Notes: generated from the sequence alone by a model not told the origin. A DNA stretch of 64,000 bases from Diabrotica undecimpunctata (GCF_040954645.1 NC_092806.1:81361943-81425942); one strand, 5' to 3'. Numbered from the stretch's first letter, positions 1-14,336 are shown. Program-made: numbers and translations.

Positions 1-639
1 GCAATGATCTTTATAAGTAATAGCTTACTGACTGTACTTTACATGTTCAGTTCACATAAATAAACCTTGTCCCTTCAAAAAGAGCGATTTGAACGGTAAA
101 GTTAACTAAGAAAGTGCGATAAGTCTTGTACCACCCCACATGCACACAAGTTAACCGGTGTTTGCAGGCAAGAGTCCTCCTGGCAGATTTAAGGAAGATA
201 ACTACCATAAGGAAGTTCCGTTCGAGGGATCAGATGGAGAGGAGCAGCTTATTTTTGTTTGTATATCTTGCAGATGTGTTGATATAGCCAGTTTTTCCTT
301 GATTCTAGTCATAACATGGGCTGGTATTCGTGGAGTGGATGTCACGAATCTGGACTTTATTTTTTTTGCTCTCTAGCTACTTATCTTCGGATATTAGGTG
401 GATTGATAGCTACGATATTGTAGAGCTTATGTATGGATGTGAGTCTTAATATTCCCTGAATTTGGCTGACTAATTTATAACTAAATATTTTATAAGTTAT
501 TTAAATAACTATTTATAAGCGGCATTTACATTAACAAATACCACTCCTCATACCTGATATTTTTCGTACTTCTCTTCGCTGTGTTGGGCAAGATTTAGTA
601 TTTGTGACATATATGATCTAACCTGTCATATATAGCCAC
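1..639. other. no recognisable gene
   Basis: Only short open frames are present, the longest 72 codons at 158-376, and I recognise no protein family on either strand. The segment lies just downstream, in minus-strand terms, of the LINE fragment at 640-985, so it may hold more of that decayed element. Confidence 0.4.
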
Positions 640-985
640 TTTTGTCTTTTAATTTGAGTTTTTCTTCTATTATCGGTTTATATTAAGGATCATGTACAGA
701 AGTATTCTGTATAGCTGACAAAATAAATAGATATATTGGCCGATAGCTTTTGTGGTCGTTGGAGTTTTTGCCAGGTTTAAGCAAGGCAACAACTTTGTCT
801 TTGCTTTGCTTGTCTAAAGACTTTGAATATTAGCCATTGTTGTATTTTTAGTTCCAATTTTATAGTTAGTTTTGTGCTCAGATCCTCAGCCAGGAGCCGC
901 AATATTGTTCATTATATACGTGGATAGCGGATCCAAGCTCAACATCGTTGAAAGGTTGTCTCAGCTGACTGGTTTTGTTTTCTCT
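640..985 (-). pseudogene. LINE reverse transcriptase fragment
   Basis: Reading the minus strand at about 733-786 gives LLKPGKNSNDHKSYRPI, the conserved entry block of non-LTR retrotransposon reverse transcriptases (usually LLKPGKDP...SYRPISLL). At about 641-678 the minus strand gives IIEEKLKLKD, which matches the helix that follows this block in intact elements. The frame is interrupted in between and no catalytic box survives here. It is a short degraded piece of a LINE polymerase. The clade cannot be fixed from so little sequence. Confidence 0.6.
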
Positions 986-2543
986 CATTATAAGTTTTTC
1001 TTTGCTTCTTTGTCTGCATTTAATATGTAATTTTCAGCGATTAGCTTAATACCAAATACCATAGGATTGGCCATCTACGTGCTTCCTGCATTTTGTTAAG
1101 CGCATATGTAAAGTGGAGTGTCTTTATCTCTAGATATACTCTTAATATTTATACACATAATTAGAATAGTTGGTCCTAAAAAGGACCAATTTGACAAAAA
1201 ACATATTGAACGGGTGATTTAAGAATTAACGATTACTTAATTATTCATTACCCAGGGTACGCCCGATTGCGGTGGTCTTATTAGTACTTCAATTTTCGTA
1301 AACGCTTCTACTTTAAACTTCCTAAAAAATGACTAATCTTTCACTTTTCTGTTACTGTTATTTTAAGACGATATTTCGAGTCAGATTTGTATAGTAATAA
1401 CTATAGTCAATATATAGTCTCTATAAGTAAATGAGTTTGTGGTATCGGTTACAACTCATAGATATTGATAATGAGGAAATAAACAGGTTAAAATAGGTGT
1501 AGAAAATTTTACCTACATATATCGGCACCATTGTTCAGGAGATGGGTTTATCCCAGAGATCAAAGGTTACATACTTTTACAGGCGTATTCTAGGTTCTAT
1601 TTATATATTTTTATTACTAAAAAAGTGTATTTATAATAAAGGCCTTAAGCTATCTGTAGATTCCATGAATATTAGAATCTATGGAAATTAGCAAATTAAA
1701 ATATACAGACATAATTCTGAATGACCAACTTGAGACAAACAGTTATCCCCTCCTCAACTTATTCAGTTACAAAATATGACGTGTAAACGCATACCTGTTT
1801 AATTTTTAGATAAAATGAATTTCCATCAAGTAACGGTCGAATCTATCACTTACTAAAAGAGTACGAAAAGACCTGCTTATGCTTTAGAGTATGGGTACTT
1901 TAGTACAAAGTACCCTTTGCTTTTGCCAATTGCTTTGTCACTTGCTCAGCGATGGGTCTCCCTTTTGCTTATCAATAATGTTCCCGCTCGATATAGTTAT
2001 TCTAAGATATTCAGATTTCACTATATGCTCTACATTTGGCTTTATCTCCTATTAATTTACAACTACGACGAAATCTTTATAATATATCTGATGCATTGAT
2101 ATTAAAGTGGAGTAGAATACTTGGTAGATAATATTTATTTGTTTTGAGTATACTTATTTTACGACCTAGTAGGTACATAAAAAAATAAATACTTGTGTGC
2201 TCAGTGCTTTCTAAGTCTGTAAAACATAAACATGCTTCCATATTAGATTATGCATTTATTAAGAATGTCCACTCTCTGAATTGAAGTTTTTATCTTAAAA
2301 TATGACTGTGTCCCACAATCTTTCACAAAAGTTATTCTTTTCTGAAATTTTCTGAATAAGGTTCAATAGGTTTTTATATTTTGTTTTAAGTTTTAATCTT
2401 TAAATCAAAGTTCATTTTTTGAAAAACTATAAACATGTGACAACAAATTGCTATATGAACGGCGTTATGCATCACTAGACCCAGCCCCAATTTTTTAAAT
2501 TGTGGATTATGGCGCTTTCTGGTGGAAAAGAGGAACAACAGGA
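986..2543. other. AT-rich stretch, no gene seen
   Basis: No frame shows a known domain. A small perfect hairpin lies at 1170-1189 (TTGGTCCT, four A, AGGACCAA). Nothing else stands out. Confidence 0.4.
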
Positions 2544-3082
2544 TAACATCAGATGTAGACCAAACAAAAGAAATTAGGACACGCATTGAAATAGCACGTG
2601 CATTATTTTTTAAACTTTAAAAGTTTCTTTGTTTTCGGGATATAAGTTAGAGCCTGAGAATGCTTCGATGTTACGTGTTCTCTACTTTTCTTTATGGCTT
2701 GGAAGCGTGAACACTAAAACAAGTCCATCTGAATAAGTTGGCCGCCTTTGAATTTTGGTGTTACAGAAGAATCCTACGAATATCATGGATTCAAAGAATG
2801 TCAAACGTGGAAGTAACTAGAATGATAGGAAGTGGGGCGGAAATATTATTAACTATCAAAAGACGAAAACTTGAGTACTTAGGACATGTGATGAGAGGGC
2901 AAAAATACGCATTATTACAACTTATTATGCAAGGCAAAATCCGAGGAAAGCGAAATGTGGGAAGACGAAGAATATTCTGGCTTAAAAACTTAAGGGAATG
3001 GTTTGAATGCAGTAGTGCAGAACTTTATAGAGCGGCAGTCAACAGAGTCCGTATAGCCATGATGATTTCCAACCTTCGATAG
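2544..3082 (+). pseudogene. RTE-type LINE ORF2 C-terminal remnant
   Basis: This is the 3' part of a LINE polyprotein, downstream of the reverse transcriptase. Around 2570 the frame reads EIRTRIEIARALFF, then RMLRCYVFSTFLYGLEA, the insect LINE block normally ending in YGVEAWTL. The tryptophan codon is here TGA (2708-2710). From 2738 an open frame of 114 codons follows with EFWCYRRILRISW, KRRKLEYLGHVMRG, GKRNVGRRR and a terminal ISNLR. A frameshift lies upstream of 2660. A purine-rich tail follows the stop (AAAGAAGAAGATAG), as is usual for these 3' ends. It is truncated and non-functional. Confidence 0.8.
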
Positions 3083-3432
3083 AAGATGGAACTTAAAGAA
3101 GAAGATAGAAAAAGGCATAAACTATCTACGTAATAAATCCCATTTACCCCGTTAGTAACGGATAACCAGATATATTTAAAAAGATTAAGTACCTTTCTTT
3201 TTATTTTGGATTTTGAATTTTGCATAACTAGAGCAAGCGACTAATTTTTGTGTATTAGTTTTGGACCAAGCGCCTCTTGCGAGCGTTTTAATGATTGTAA
3301 ATCGAATATTTGGCAACATATGTACATAAACGTGGTTAACAATGGTGACGTTGGCAACTTGTTGAGGCGTTTAGGTTAAGAAGTAGTGGCAGTTATTGCT
3401 TAAATTTTTCTATAATATTCACATTACAGAAG

Positions 3433-4335
3433 AGCTAACACAGAAAGAGAATACTTAACAAAAGACATAACATTAAGTAAAATGTATGAATTGTATATTG
3501 AAGAAGCAGACAATGATCTTGTTAAATTTTTGTTTTACAAAAAAATGTTTTTAACACGATTTAATCTTCAAAGAAAAAAGTTGAAAAAAGATACTTGTAG
3601 TAGATGTAATTGTTTCGAATTAGAAATTAAAAATTGCGCAGATAACGAACAATTAAGCGTTAAAAAAAAGAAAAAATGTGCACTTAGAAGAAAGAAAGCT
3701 AGACATGAAGATAAGCAACGATCAACCAGAAGTGGAAACCTTTTGTTTTGATTTAAAGAAAAACTCTTCCCCTTTCGAGAATTCTAATAAATATTGTATA
3801 TTATAAGCGTCAATTATGTATTTACAACCTTGGTATCCATAGCGCCAAGGATAAAAAAGTCATTGTTATATTTGGATAGAAGGTGAAGCTGGTCGGGGAG
3901 CCCAGGACGTAGGCATTTGTCTTAAGAAACACATTGAAGAAAATGTTACTTCTGCAAAACATGTAATTTTGTGGTCAGACTCTTGTGGCGGCCAAAACCG
4001 CAGCATTAAAATAGTTTTGATTCTGAAAATGATTTTGGAAACTCATCCTACCATTGAAAAAATTACATTACGCTATTTCTTTCCTAGTCATAGCTTTTAC
4101 CCAATGGTAGTGATTTTGGAGATTTTGAAAATGCCCTAAAATTTCAACAACGTTTATATACCGTTGATGATTACCTAAACGTGATGAAAAAATTCCGTAA
4201 AAAGAACCCACTAGTAGTTCACAGAATGAAAAAAGAAGAATTCGTCAAGCTAAGAAGAAATACAAGCGAATCAACAGAAGAGACCAATTTAATAGATCTT
4301 GATAAAATATTAAAGTTAACAACTACAATTTCGTA
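3433..4335 (+). pseudogene. remnant of an insect repeat-associated gene (SDSCGGQN family)
   Basis: Two collinear pieces remain. The first (3433-3751) has KMYELYIEEAD, FLTRFNLQRKK and KDTCSRCNCFE, a cysteine-containing block. The second (from about 3880) has ILWSDSCGGQNRSIKIVLIL followed by FPSHSF and a shifted frame reading SDFGDFENALKFQQRLYTVD. I recognise this combination from large families of uncharacterised multi-copy insect proteins that look transposon-borne; the SDSCGGQN segment could be part of an RNase H-like transposase core, but I cannot name the superfamily. The region between the pieces is lost, and the 3' end runs into LINE-a sequence at about 4257. Confidence 0.5.
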
Positions 4336-4790
4336 AATATGGAACACTTTAAATATCTTAGATAAATAATCACGGTTAATAATAATGCCACTAAAGAAAT
4401 ACAGATCATAATTTAAACTTTTTACCTATTTTAATACATAGATGCTAATCATGGACAATGACTAAAACGGATAAGGAAGAACTACGAATATTTGAAAGGA
4501 AAATAATAGGAAAATTGTTTTAACCTCATTATCATATCGCTACAAATCCGTATAGAAGAAGAACACATACTTAATAAAGAAAGCTCATATAACGATATTG
4601 TTTAGGCAAATGAATTGCTTAAGGTAGATCGTACACATGCATAGACGCCAAGATGTCAAACTTGTAAAACTGGTATGGAAGGAAGTTAGCACAGAAGAAT
4701 GCCACTTGGGCGTCTCAGTATGCAATGAAGAGAAAACATCCAATCATATCTCAAAAAATTAACATCGTGAAGGTTCTTCTCTGAACCCCA
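4257..4790 (+). pseudogene. LINE-a C-terminal remnant, copy 1
   Basis: Nucleotide sequence from 4257 repeats that at 6405 and 10973. Conceptual reading contains ERKIIGKLF and a region equivalent to the better copy at 10973-11790 (HGCESWRMTK, IFERKIIR). Stops and shifts interrupt every frame. It starts abruptly at the end of the SDSCGGQN-family remnant, so the junction is a recombination or insertion point. The 3' end meets LINE-b on the other strand at about 4800. Confidence 0.6.
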
Positions 4791-4829
4791 TAACAAATGG
4801 CTAATCTTTTACTTTTCATTAAAAATTTA

Positions 4830-5710
4830 AATTTTAATAAGTCACGTAAATAACGTTTTAAAAGTGCCTTTCCTGAGATAACTTTTTTTAAGCCTGGTTT
4901 GTTTGATTACATGTAATTGATTTGTTAGTCCCTAACAGATGAGTATTGACTATAGGTAGAATAGCAGGTAGTTAAACAGGCATGTGTTGAAAAATATGAT
5001 GGGTCGGTAGATAGTCTCATTATTCCTAAATCTGACCTCATGTTACCTTCCCCCTTCATTTGTGGAAGTCCTAAAGGCATTTTTTCTCTTGGGGCATCCT
5101 CCCAATTTAACTTGGCAATGTAGTTATTATAGAGCCTTTGGATATAGCCAGCGCAACTTTAGCATTGAGATTTAGCTTCTTACACGACGTTGTTGTCTTT
5201 ATATATGTGTTTGGCCTTGGCATTAGTTCCGTTCGGTATTGGTTAGTACGCGGACCTTTGTAAGTCGGAAAATACTTCTGATGGCTTTTCTAGCAATCCT
5301 GATCTAATTAATACCTGAGTTTTACGTACATTGTTTTGTTAGCGTTCTGGCCACATATCCACACATTAGCACTGGTTTAATCACTGTTTTATATATCCTG
5401 ATTTAAGAAAGTCGTATTAGACCTCTGAATTTAAAAGTATTATAAGAGTTATATATACATCAGTTAGCTACCTGAATATTCCCTTTTATTTCTTATGTTA
5501 CAACGTTATCTACGATATCTAAAATGTTGCAATCCTTTAAAATTATATTGGGTCTATTGTTACGTTATGCCCTACTCTACGTTATCTCTTTTGTATGTTA
5601 AAGAACATGTATATGCTTTATTACTGACTATTAGACCGTTTTTGTTTGTGTTAATATCATTATGTTATAGTATTCTAATAATTTATGGATTAAATCCGGA
5701 TAGCAAATTG
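4830..5710 (-). pseudogene. LINE-b C-terminal remnant, copy 1
   Basis: Minus-strand reading at about 5330-5410 gives RIYKTVIKPVLMCG, matching the LYKTVIRPVLMYG block that follows the reverse transcriptase of insect LINEs. Nearer the 3' end are KLRWLY and AKLNWEDAPREK, then MRSDLGIMRLS, the conserved terminal (R/K)GRP...DL block. Several stops and shifts break it. A second copy at about 7000-7715 shares the same order and orientation. The RT core itself is not recognisable in this copy. Confidence 0.6.
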
Positions 5711-6252
5711 ATATTCTTCACTTTCTCGGAAAAATAATATTCTAACACACAAAATCCTATTAAATTGCCAAAACCTTCCTTGCATATTCTATTCACTTAT
5801 GAGGGGCAGCAGCAATATCAGTACCATAATAAGGCGTATAGTACTGGACTGGCTAATCGTTGGATAATGGGAAGCATGAGTTTTAATGTTTTCGGGACTG
5901 CCATCTGTTAGCGGAGTGCAGAGATATCAGTACCAAGTTAATGCATATAGTAATTGTTGCTTGAACTTTATTATTATTAAACAACACTATATTTTCTAGT
6001 AAACTCATCATGACTTTACAGTAAGACACATTTTCGAACGTTGGTTATGGAAACATCATGTACATACCACCAGGTTCCCTATGTCGATATCCAGCAAAAT
6101 CGTTGTAATAAGGAGACGGCAAACAAAAATCCAGAGATAACAATATGCACCAAGAAAGTCTGTTTTATTCAACAGTCGAATAAACTACAGATTCTTGATT
6201 CAAATAGTCAAAAAATCAATAAACAGCTTAGTAAAATAGAAATAACGCCTAT

Positions 6253-6500
6253 TTAAGATGTAATCCATTAACAGGCCAAGGTACAAAGCACTCCTGGCAT
6301 ATGCTAATGATATGGATCTCATAAGAAACTTTCTCCGGTCCGCAAACATCTTTAACAAAGTGCACGAAAAATGTTTCACTTGAAATCAACGAAATGAAAA
6401 CCAAATACAAGCGAATCAACAGAAGAGACCAATTTAATAAATTTAGAAAAAACATTAAAGTCAACAACTACAATTTCGAAAGTATGGAACATTTTAAATT
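6253..6500 (+). pseudogene. LINE-a RT core fragment, copy 2
   Basis: At about 6289-6324 the frame reads ALLAYANDMDLI, the reverse transcriptase box that normally reads LLAYADDIDLI; the first catalytic aspartate is replaced by asparagine. Further on come NEMKTKYKRINRRDQFNKFR and VNNYNFESMEHFK, shared with copies 1 and 3. The sequence loses similarity at about 6495. Confidence 0.65.
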
Positions 6501-6999
6501 TGCTGTGGCAAAAATCATTATACTTGGGTTACATTGATATTTATGTGGTAATCAGCTGTAAAAGTCATTGCCTTTTTCGTGTCGTATCATATTTTAGCAT
6601 ATCATATTTTGAGTGAAATTGATCCTAAATGCGTCTAATAATATTAAGTTTGTAAAACAGCTGTCCGTTTATGCTCATTCGGTCACCTTTTGTAAAACAG
6701 TCTGTGTAAATATAAGGGATTTATATAATCTTTTCATTTAGCAATCTTTTCGTTTTATAATTATAGTTCTCTTGCTTTTATTTTCTATGGTAATACATAT
6801 ACATACCCAATAATTCAAAAGGGAGAAAACCAGCGAATTCTAAATTAAACATAAACATTATTCTCTCTTTCTCCCTATATGTTATATAAAGATCATCGTC
6901 ATCGTATAGTCAGAACGGAACAAGATTCTATTGCCTTTTCTTCTTTTTGTCTTCCCTTTCCTATTGAAAATACAGCCAGGTAAATGACGTTTTTAAAAT

Positions 7000-7715
7000 T
7001 TATGTCAATATTTCTGAAGTGCCTTTCCTTGGATAATTTTTTTTAAGCCCAGTTCGTTTGATTACATGTAATTGATTTGATATTCCACAACAGATAAGTA
7101 TTGATTGTAGGTAGGATAGCAGGTGTTGATAAATATAATGGGTCGGTAGATAGTCTCATTATTCCTAAATCTGACCATATGTTACCTCCTCCTTCATTTG
7201 TGGAAGTCTTAAAGGCATTTTTTCTCTTGGGGCATCCTCCCAATTTACCTTGGCAATGCAGTTATTATAGAGTCTTTGGATAAAGCCAGCGCAACTTTAG
7301 CACTGAGATTTAGTTTCTTGTACGACGTTGCTATCTTTATATATGTGTTTGATCTTGGAATTAGCTCTGTTCGGTATTGGTTAGTACTCGGACCTCTGTA
7401 AGTCGGAAAATACCTCTGATGGCTTTTCTAGCAATCCTGGTCTAATTAATACGTTCTCGTCACGTATCCACACATTAGCACTGGTTTGATCACTATTTTA
7501 TATATCCTAATTTTAGAGACTCGAATTAGACTTCTGGATTTAAAAGAGGGTTATATATACATAAACATCAGTTAGCTACCTAAATATTCCCTTTTATTTT
7601 TTATGTAACAACATTACCTACGGCATCTAAGACGCTGCAATCTTTCAAAATTATATGGCTTTATTGTTCCGTTATGCCCTACTCTCGATCCTCTCTTTTG
7701 TATGTTAAAGAACAT
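7000..7715 (-). pseudogene. LINE-b C-terminal remnant, copy 2
   Basis: This is a second copy of the segment at 4830-5600, in the same order and orientation; the minus strand again reads SDLGIMRLSTDP preceded by a WEDAP-like block. An RTE element interrupts it at about 7719, and the copy resumes at 10388 (GACTATTAGACCG, also at 5627). It is a broken relic. Confidence 0.6.
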
Positions 7716-7718
7716 CTA

Positions 7719-10389
7719 CTAGAACATCTACTAAAGAAAGCCTAACCACTTTAAAATCCGGTCACATTTTCTATCATGTCGGAGAAAACTATGGGAATGG
7801 AGGCATTGGGCTCTTTATTAATAAAAAACTAGCTGAGAATATCATATCAGTAAAAGCAGTTTCCACAAGAGTTATACTTGCAAAATTACAACTAAACATC
7901 CGTTACTCCATAAAGATCATTCAAGTCTATGCACCAACATCGAGTCACGCTGACGAAGAAATAGAACAGTTCTATGATGACTTGTACACAGCTGTTTCAG
8001 AAGACCAAGAACATTTTACGGTAATATGTGACGACTTTAATGACAAAATAGGAATAAGCACTGACCCAGCTGAAAATGCCCTCGGAAATTTTGGCACACC
8101 AGGTAGAAACGAAAGTAGCGAAATACTCTTAAATTTCCTATTAGAAACCAATCTATATTTAATGAATAGCTTCTTCTATAAGAAGATCCATAGAAGATGG
8201 ACTTGGAAGAGCCCCTATGGTAAGACAAAAAATGAGATCGACTTCATTATCACTGACAAAAAACATATAGTCAAAGATGTTACAGTCTTAAATCAATTTT
8301 CGGTTGCAAGCGATCATAGAATGGTCCGAGCAACTGTAGAAGTCAATATTAAGCACGAAAGACTGAAGATGATAAAAAGTAAAAAATTAAAACCTTAGAT
8401 GCGCCCAACGAATGAACTTGAGTTTGAAAAATATATCACCAGTAACTTACTCAGAAATACAACAAGAGAAGACATAAATAACCTAAACGAAGAAATAGTA
8501 GATACATTAATACAAGATCAGGAAAAATTTAGCCCTAAACATGGAAAAGAACAAAAAAATAGTAAAGAAACGAAACAAAAAATGGAAGATCGTAGAATGC
8601 TGAGAAGTCAAGGAAATGTTGACTCACAAGATATAAACAACATAAATAAAGAAATCTCTAAAGCCAGCAGACGGGATATTAGAAAATACAACAACGAGAA
8701 AATTATAAAAACTATAGAAGACAACAAAAGCATGAAAGCGTTGAGGAGAAAAATAGAAAATGACAAAAAAGAAATCTTCCAACTTAAAGACAAATATGGA
8801 AACATTATATAAAAGTCAACTTATTCCAGAGCTCATCGAAAAACCAATACAAAAGGTACATAATGTAGGATCGGAGGATATACAGGTATATCACGAGAGG
8901 AAATTCAACATGCCCTCAAAAATATGAAAAATAATAGAGGTCCGGGGGAAGATGGTGTAGTCATTGAGACAATTAAACTAGGAGGTCCACTTTTGATGTC
9001 CCGAATCCAAACACTTTTTAATCTATGTCTGCATAGTGAAAACATTCCAAGTAAATGGAAAAATTCGGTTACAATCATCCTCCACAAAAAAGGGGATAAA
9101 GCAGATCTCGAAAACTATAGGCCAATTAGTTTGCTTAACTACCTATATAAGCTCTTTACTCGAATACTGACAAACAGATTAGAAGCAAAACTCGATTTCT
9201 ATCAATCAGAAGAACAGGCAGGATTTCGAGCGGGACACGGAACAAACGACCATTTGCAATGCCTTAAAACTCTAGTTGAAAAGTCTATCGAATATAACAG
9301 ACCCCTTGCTCTTATCTTTGTCGACTTCCACAAAGCATTTGACACAGTCGAAACAGTTGCTATCTTAAAAGCACTATCAGAATGCAGAATATATCGAAGG
9401 TATGCAAATATTATTCGAAATATATACGAAAATGCGACAACAACCGTTAACCTCCATTGCACTGAGAAGATAAAAATTGGCAGAGGGGTGCGGCAGGGAG
9501 ATACCTTGTCGCCAAAACTATTTATAACAGTCATGGAGTACGCATTTAAAAGGCTAGAGTGGGAATCAAAGGGTATTAGAATCGATGGAAAGATATTCAA
9601 TCATCTCAGATATGCCGATGATATTGTTCTCATAACAGACAACTTAGGAGAAGCCAGAGTTATGCTACAACAACTACAGCAAGTAACCCAGAAAGTCGGT
9701 TTAAAAATAAACTATGGAAAAACAAAAATGATGACCAATCTCGTCCCCAATGAGCTAATAGAAATCAAAAAGTCGCCCATAGAACTTGTAGAAAAATATG
9801 TGTATTTGGGTCACGAAATAAGGTTAACGCGAGATAACCAAACATGCGAGCTACTCAAAAGAATAAGTCTGGGTTGGGCTGCATTCGGAAAAATGAGAGA
9901 CGTATTTAAAACAAATATAGCGATCCATTTAAAAAGAAAAGCTTTTAACCAGTGCGTTCTACCAGTCCTCACATACGGAGCAGAAACCTTAACTCTCACA
10001 AAAACATCAGCCGAAAAATTGAGAAGGACACAACGAAAGATGGAGAGATCAATGCTTGGAATAAACTTAAGCAATAGAATAAGAAACGAGGAAGTTCGTA
10101 GACGAACCGGAGTGGAAGACATTATCGAACATATTACAAAAAAAATGGAGATGGGCAGGACATGTTGCAAGAATGAAAGACAACAGTTGGACCAAAAAAT
10201 TGCTTGAGTGGAGACCACGGGCTGACAAGCGAAGCCGAGGAAGACCCCCAAAGCGATGGACCAACGACCTCAAAAGAATCGTGACCAATTGGATACCAGA
10301 GGTGCAGAACAGAAGCAGATGGAAAAGTCTAGAGGAGGCCTATGTTCAACAATGGACAACTCATGACTGATTGATGATGATGATGATGA
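7719..10389 (+). mobile_element. 5'-truncated RTE-clade LINE
   Basis: The insertion interrupts a repeat whose undisturbed copy is at 5160-5740: similarity stops at AAAGAACAT (7708-7714) and resumes at 10388. The 3' end is a short run of TGA repeats (10370-10389), the usual tail of RTE elements, which lack a poly(A) tail. The 5' end starts inside the endonuclease domain, with a short duplicated AACATCTACTA at the junction, so the copy is 5' truncated as expected for target-primed reverse transcription. Confidence 0.8.
7737..10370 (+). pseudogene. RTE-type endonuclease / reverse transcriptase
   Basis: The apurinic endonuclease part (about 7737-8398) shows IIQVYAPTSSHADEE, then CDDFNDKIG in place of GDFN, RRWTWKSPYG, NEIDFII and ASDHRMV. 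A TAG at 8396-8398 interrupts it in frame. The linker runs to 8812, then a shift. The reverse transcriptase (8924 on) has RGPGEDGV, SYRPI-type ENYRPISLLNYLYKLF, AGFRAGHGTND, FVDFHKAFDT, GVRQGDTLSP and the catalytic HLRYADDIVLI. After VLPVLTYGAETLTLT an A8 run at 10138-10145 shifts the frame; the terminal block KDNSWTKKLLEWRPR and GRPPKRW follows (10173-10367). The RT core residues are intact, but three breaks and 5' loss make it inactive. Confidence 0.85.
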
Positions 10390-10815
10390 CTATTAGACCG
10401 CTTTTTTTTGCTGCTACTAGCATTATTTTAGAGCATTCTATTATTTAATTTATGGATTAAATCCGGATAGCAAATAAATATTCTTCACTTTCTCGGAGAA
10501 ATAATATTCTAACACACAAAATCCTATTAAATTGTCAAAACCTTCCTTGCATATTCTATTCACTTATGAGGAGCAGCAGCAATATCAGTACCATAATAAG
10601 GCGTATAGTTCTGGACTGGCTAATTGTTGGATAATGAGAAGCATGAGTGTAGCAGTTTTAATGTTTTCGGTACTGCTACCTGGTATCGGGGAGCAGAATT
10701 ATCATTACCGAGTTAATGCATGTTATAAAACAGTCGAATAAAATACAGATTCTCGATTCCAATAATCAAAAAATTAATGAACAGCTTACTAAAATAGAAA
10801 TAACGCCTATTTAAG
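10390..10815. repeat. continuation of the tandem LINE unit
   Basis: Sequence from 10390 matches 5627-5960 after the RTE insertion, including the CACTTATGAGGAGCAGCAGC segment (also at 5797). The 69-codon open frame at 10532-10741 has no recognisable domain and differs from the equivalent frame at 5800, so I do not call it a gene. Confidence 0.6.
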
Positions 10816-11790
10816 ATGTAATCCATTAACGGCCCAAGGGACAAAGCACTCCTAGCATATGCTAATGATATAGAACTCATAACTCTAATGAGAAACTCTT
10901 TCGTCCACAAACTTCAATAAAGTGAAGAGAGCACAAAAAATGTTTGACTTAAAATCAACGAAATAAAAACCAAATACAAGCCAATCAACAGAAAACCAAT
11001 CAACCAATTCAATAAATTTAGAAAAAACATTAAAGTCAACAACTACAATTTCGAAAGTATGGAACACTTTAAATATCTTAGATCACTAATCACGGTTAGT
11101 AATAATGCCACTAAAGAAATACAGAGCATAATTCAAACTTCAGACCTATTTTAATACATGGATGTGAGTCATGGAGAATGACTAAAACAAATAAGGAAGC
11201 ACTCCGAATATTTGAAAGGAAAATAATCAGAAATTTTTATTTAACCCCATTATCATAACTACTATTTAAATGGGAATAAGCCACAATTAGAGGTTAAAGT
11301 TAGTTTATTGACGTTTCAATTTCCACTTCGGAAATCATTCTCACTAATGTTTGTATTTTGAGAACGATTTTCGAAGTGGAAATTGAAACGTCAATAAACT
11401 AACTTAGAGCTTTAATTGTGGCTTATTCCCATTTAAATAGTAATTACTTTAAAATGCCACAAGAAAACAGCTTCAGAACTCATTATCATATCGCTACAAA
11501 TCCGTATAGAATAAGAAAACATACTGAATAAAGAAAGCTCGCATAACGATATTGTTCAGGAAAATAAATCCCTTAAGGTATATCGGACACGTGCATAGAC
11601 GCCAAGATGTCAAACTTGTAGAACTGGTGTGGAAGAAAGTTAGCACAGAAGAATGCCACTTGGGCATGTCAGTATACAATGGAGAGAAAACATCCAATCA
11701 TATCTCAAAAAATGAACATTTCATTTGATTGCAGATTCGGGGAAAATCGATCAACTTGGAGATAAGTTGTAGTCAGCGAAGACCTACCCA
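10816..11790 (+). pseudogene. LINE-a C-terminal remnant, copy 3
   Basis: The best of the three copies. At about 10849 it reads ALLAYANDIELI (RT box with Asp to Asn), then NNYNFESMEHFKYLRS, HGCESWRMTKTNKEALRIFE and RKIIRNFY, matching the YGCESW...FERKILR block of RTE-like LINEs. After a foldback insertion at 11258-11480 it resumes with LRYIGHVHRRQDVKL and ends near ENRSTWR and VVSEDLP, matching the family's terminal DREQWR block. The asparagine in the catalytic box is shared with copy 2, so it predates the duplication. Confidence 0.7.
11258..11480. mobile_element. foldback element with 10-bp target duplication
   Basis: The insert is flanked by CATTATCATA at 11248-11257 and 11481-11490; the empty site is seen in copy 1 of the LINE (about 4520-4540). 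It contains two inverted arms of about 80 bp (from 11258 and to about 11445, each starting ACTATTTAAATGGGAATAAG) followed by a 35-bp tail. Each arm contains a helix (TTTCC...GGAAA) followed by GAAACGTC, which resembles part of a degenerate hammerhead motif as found in PLE ends. A related single arm occurs near 54580-54612. Confidence 0.7.
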
Positions 11791-12059
11791 GTGTTGTAGC
11801 GCTACGTATTGATAATGATAAAGAGAAAGAAGAAACAGTGACAAAAAGCAACAAAAATGGACTATGGAGCAAAGCTGCTTCAAAATCTTGGATTGGAGAG
11901 GATTAAAATGAAAGTATAAGAAATACAATGGATGATTGATGGATTCGAGAAACTTGAGACTTGAGAAAGGCACTCTCCGAAACAGCTGTAGTGATAAGAT
12001 AAAAAGAATTTTGTAGAAGTTTTGCTGTTTTATTGTTAAACAAAATGGAATTAACATAC

Positions 12060-14296
<2,237 letters not shown>

Positions 14297-14336
<40 letters not shown>
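14297..14336. repeat. (TA)n microsatellite
   Basis: A pure TA run that provides the target dinucleotide for the MITE starting at 14337. Confidence 0.9.

Larger units (their letters stand above)
4257..11790. repeat. tandem array of LINE-a/LINE-b units
   Basis: The sequence AAATACAAGC(G/C)AATCAACAGA recurs at 4257, 6405 and 10973, and LINE-b lies between in the same inverted orientation each time. Unit 1 is about 2.15 kb; unit 2 is about 1.9 kb after removing the RTE insertion. The array therefore grew by tandem duplication of one composite segment, not by independent insertions. Confidence 0.6.

Noticed and set aside
158..376. 72-codon frame as a possible gene
   Set aside because: No domain, no start context and no repeat copy; chance frame in AT-rich DNA.
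5495..5737. 80-codon hydrophobic frame as a membrane protein
   Set aside because: It is antisense to the LINE-b remnant and not kept in the second copy.
9202..10288. Long minus-strand frames over the RTE reverse transcriptase
   Set aside because: They are antisense to conserved RT motifs and carry none themselves.
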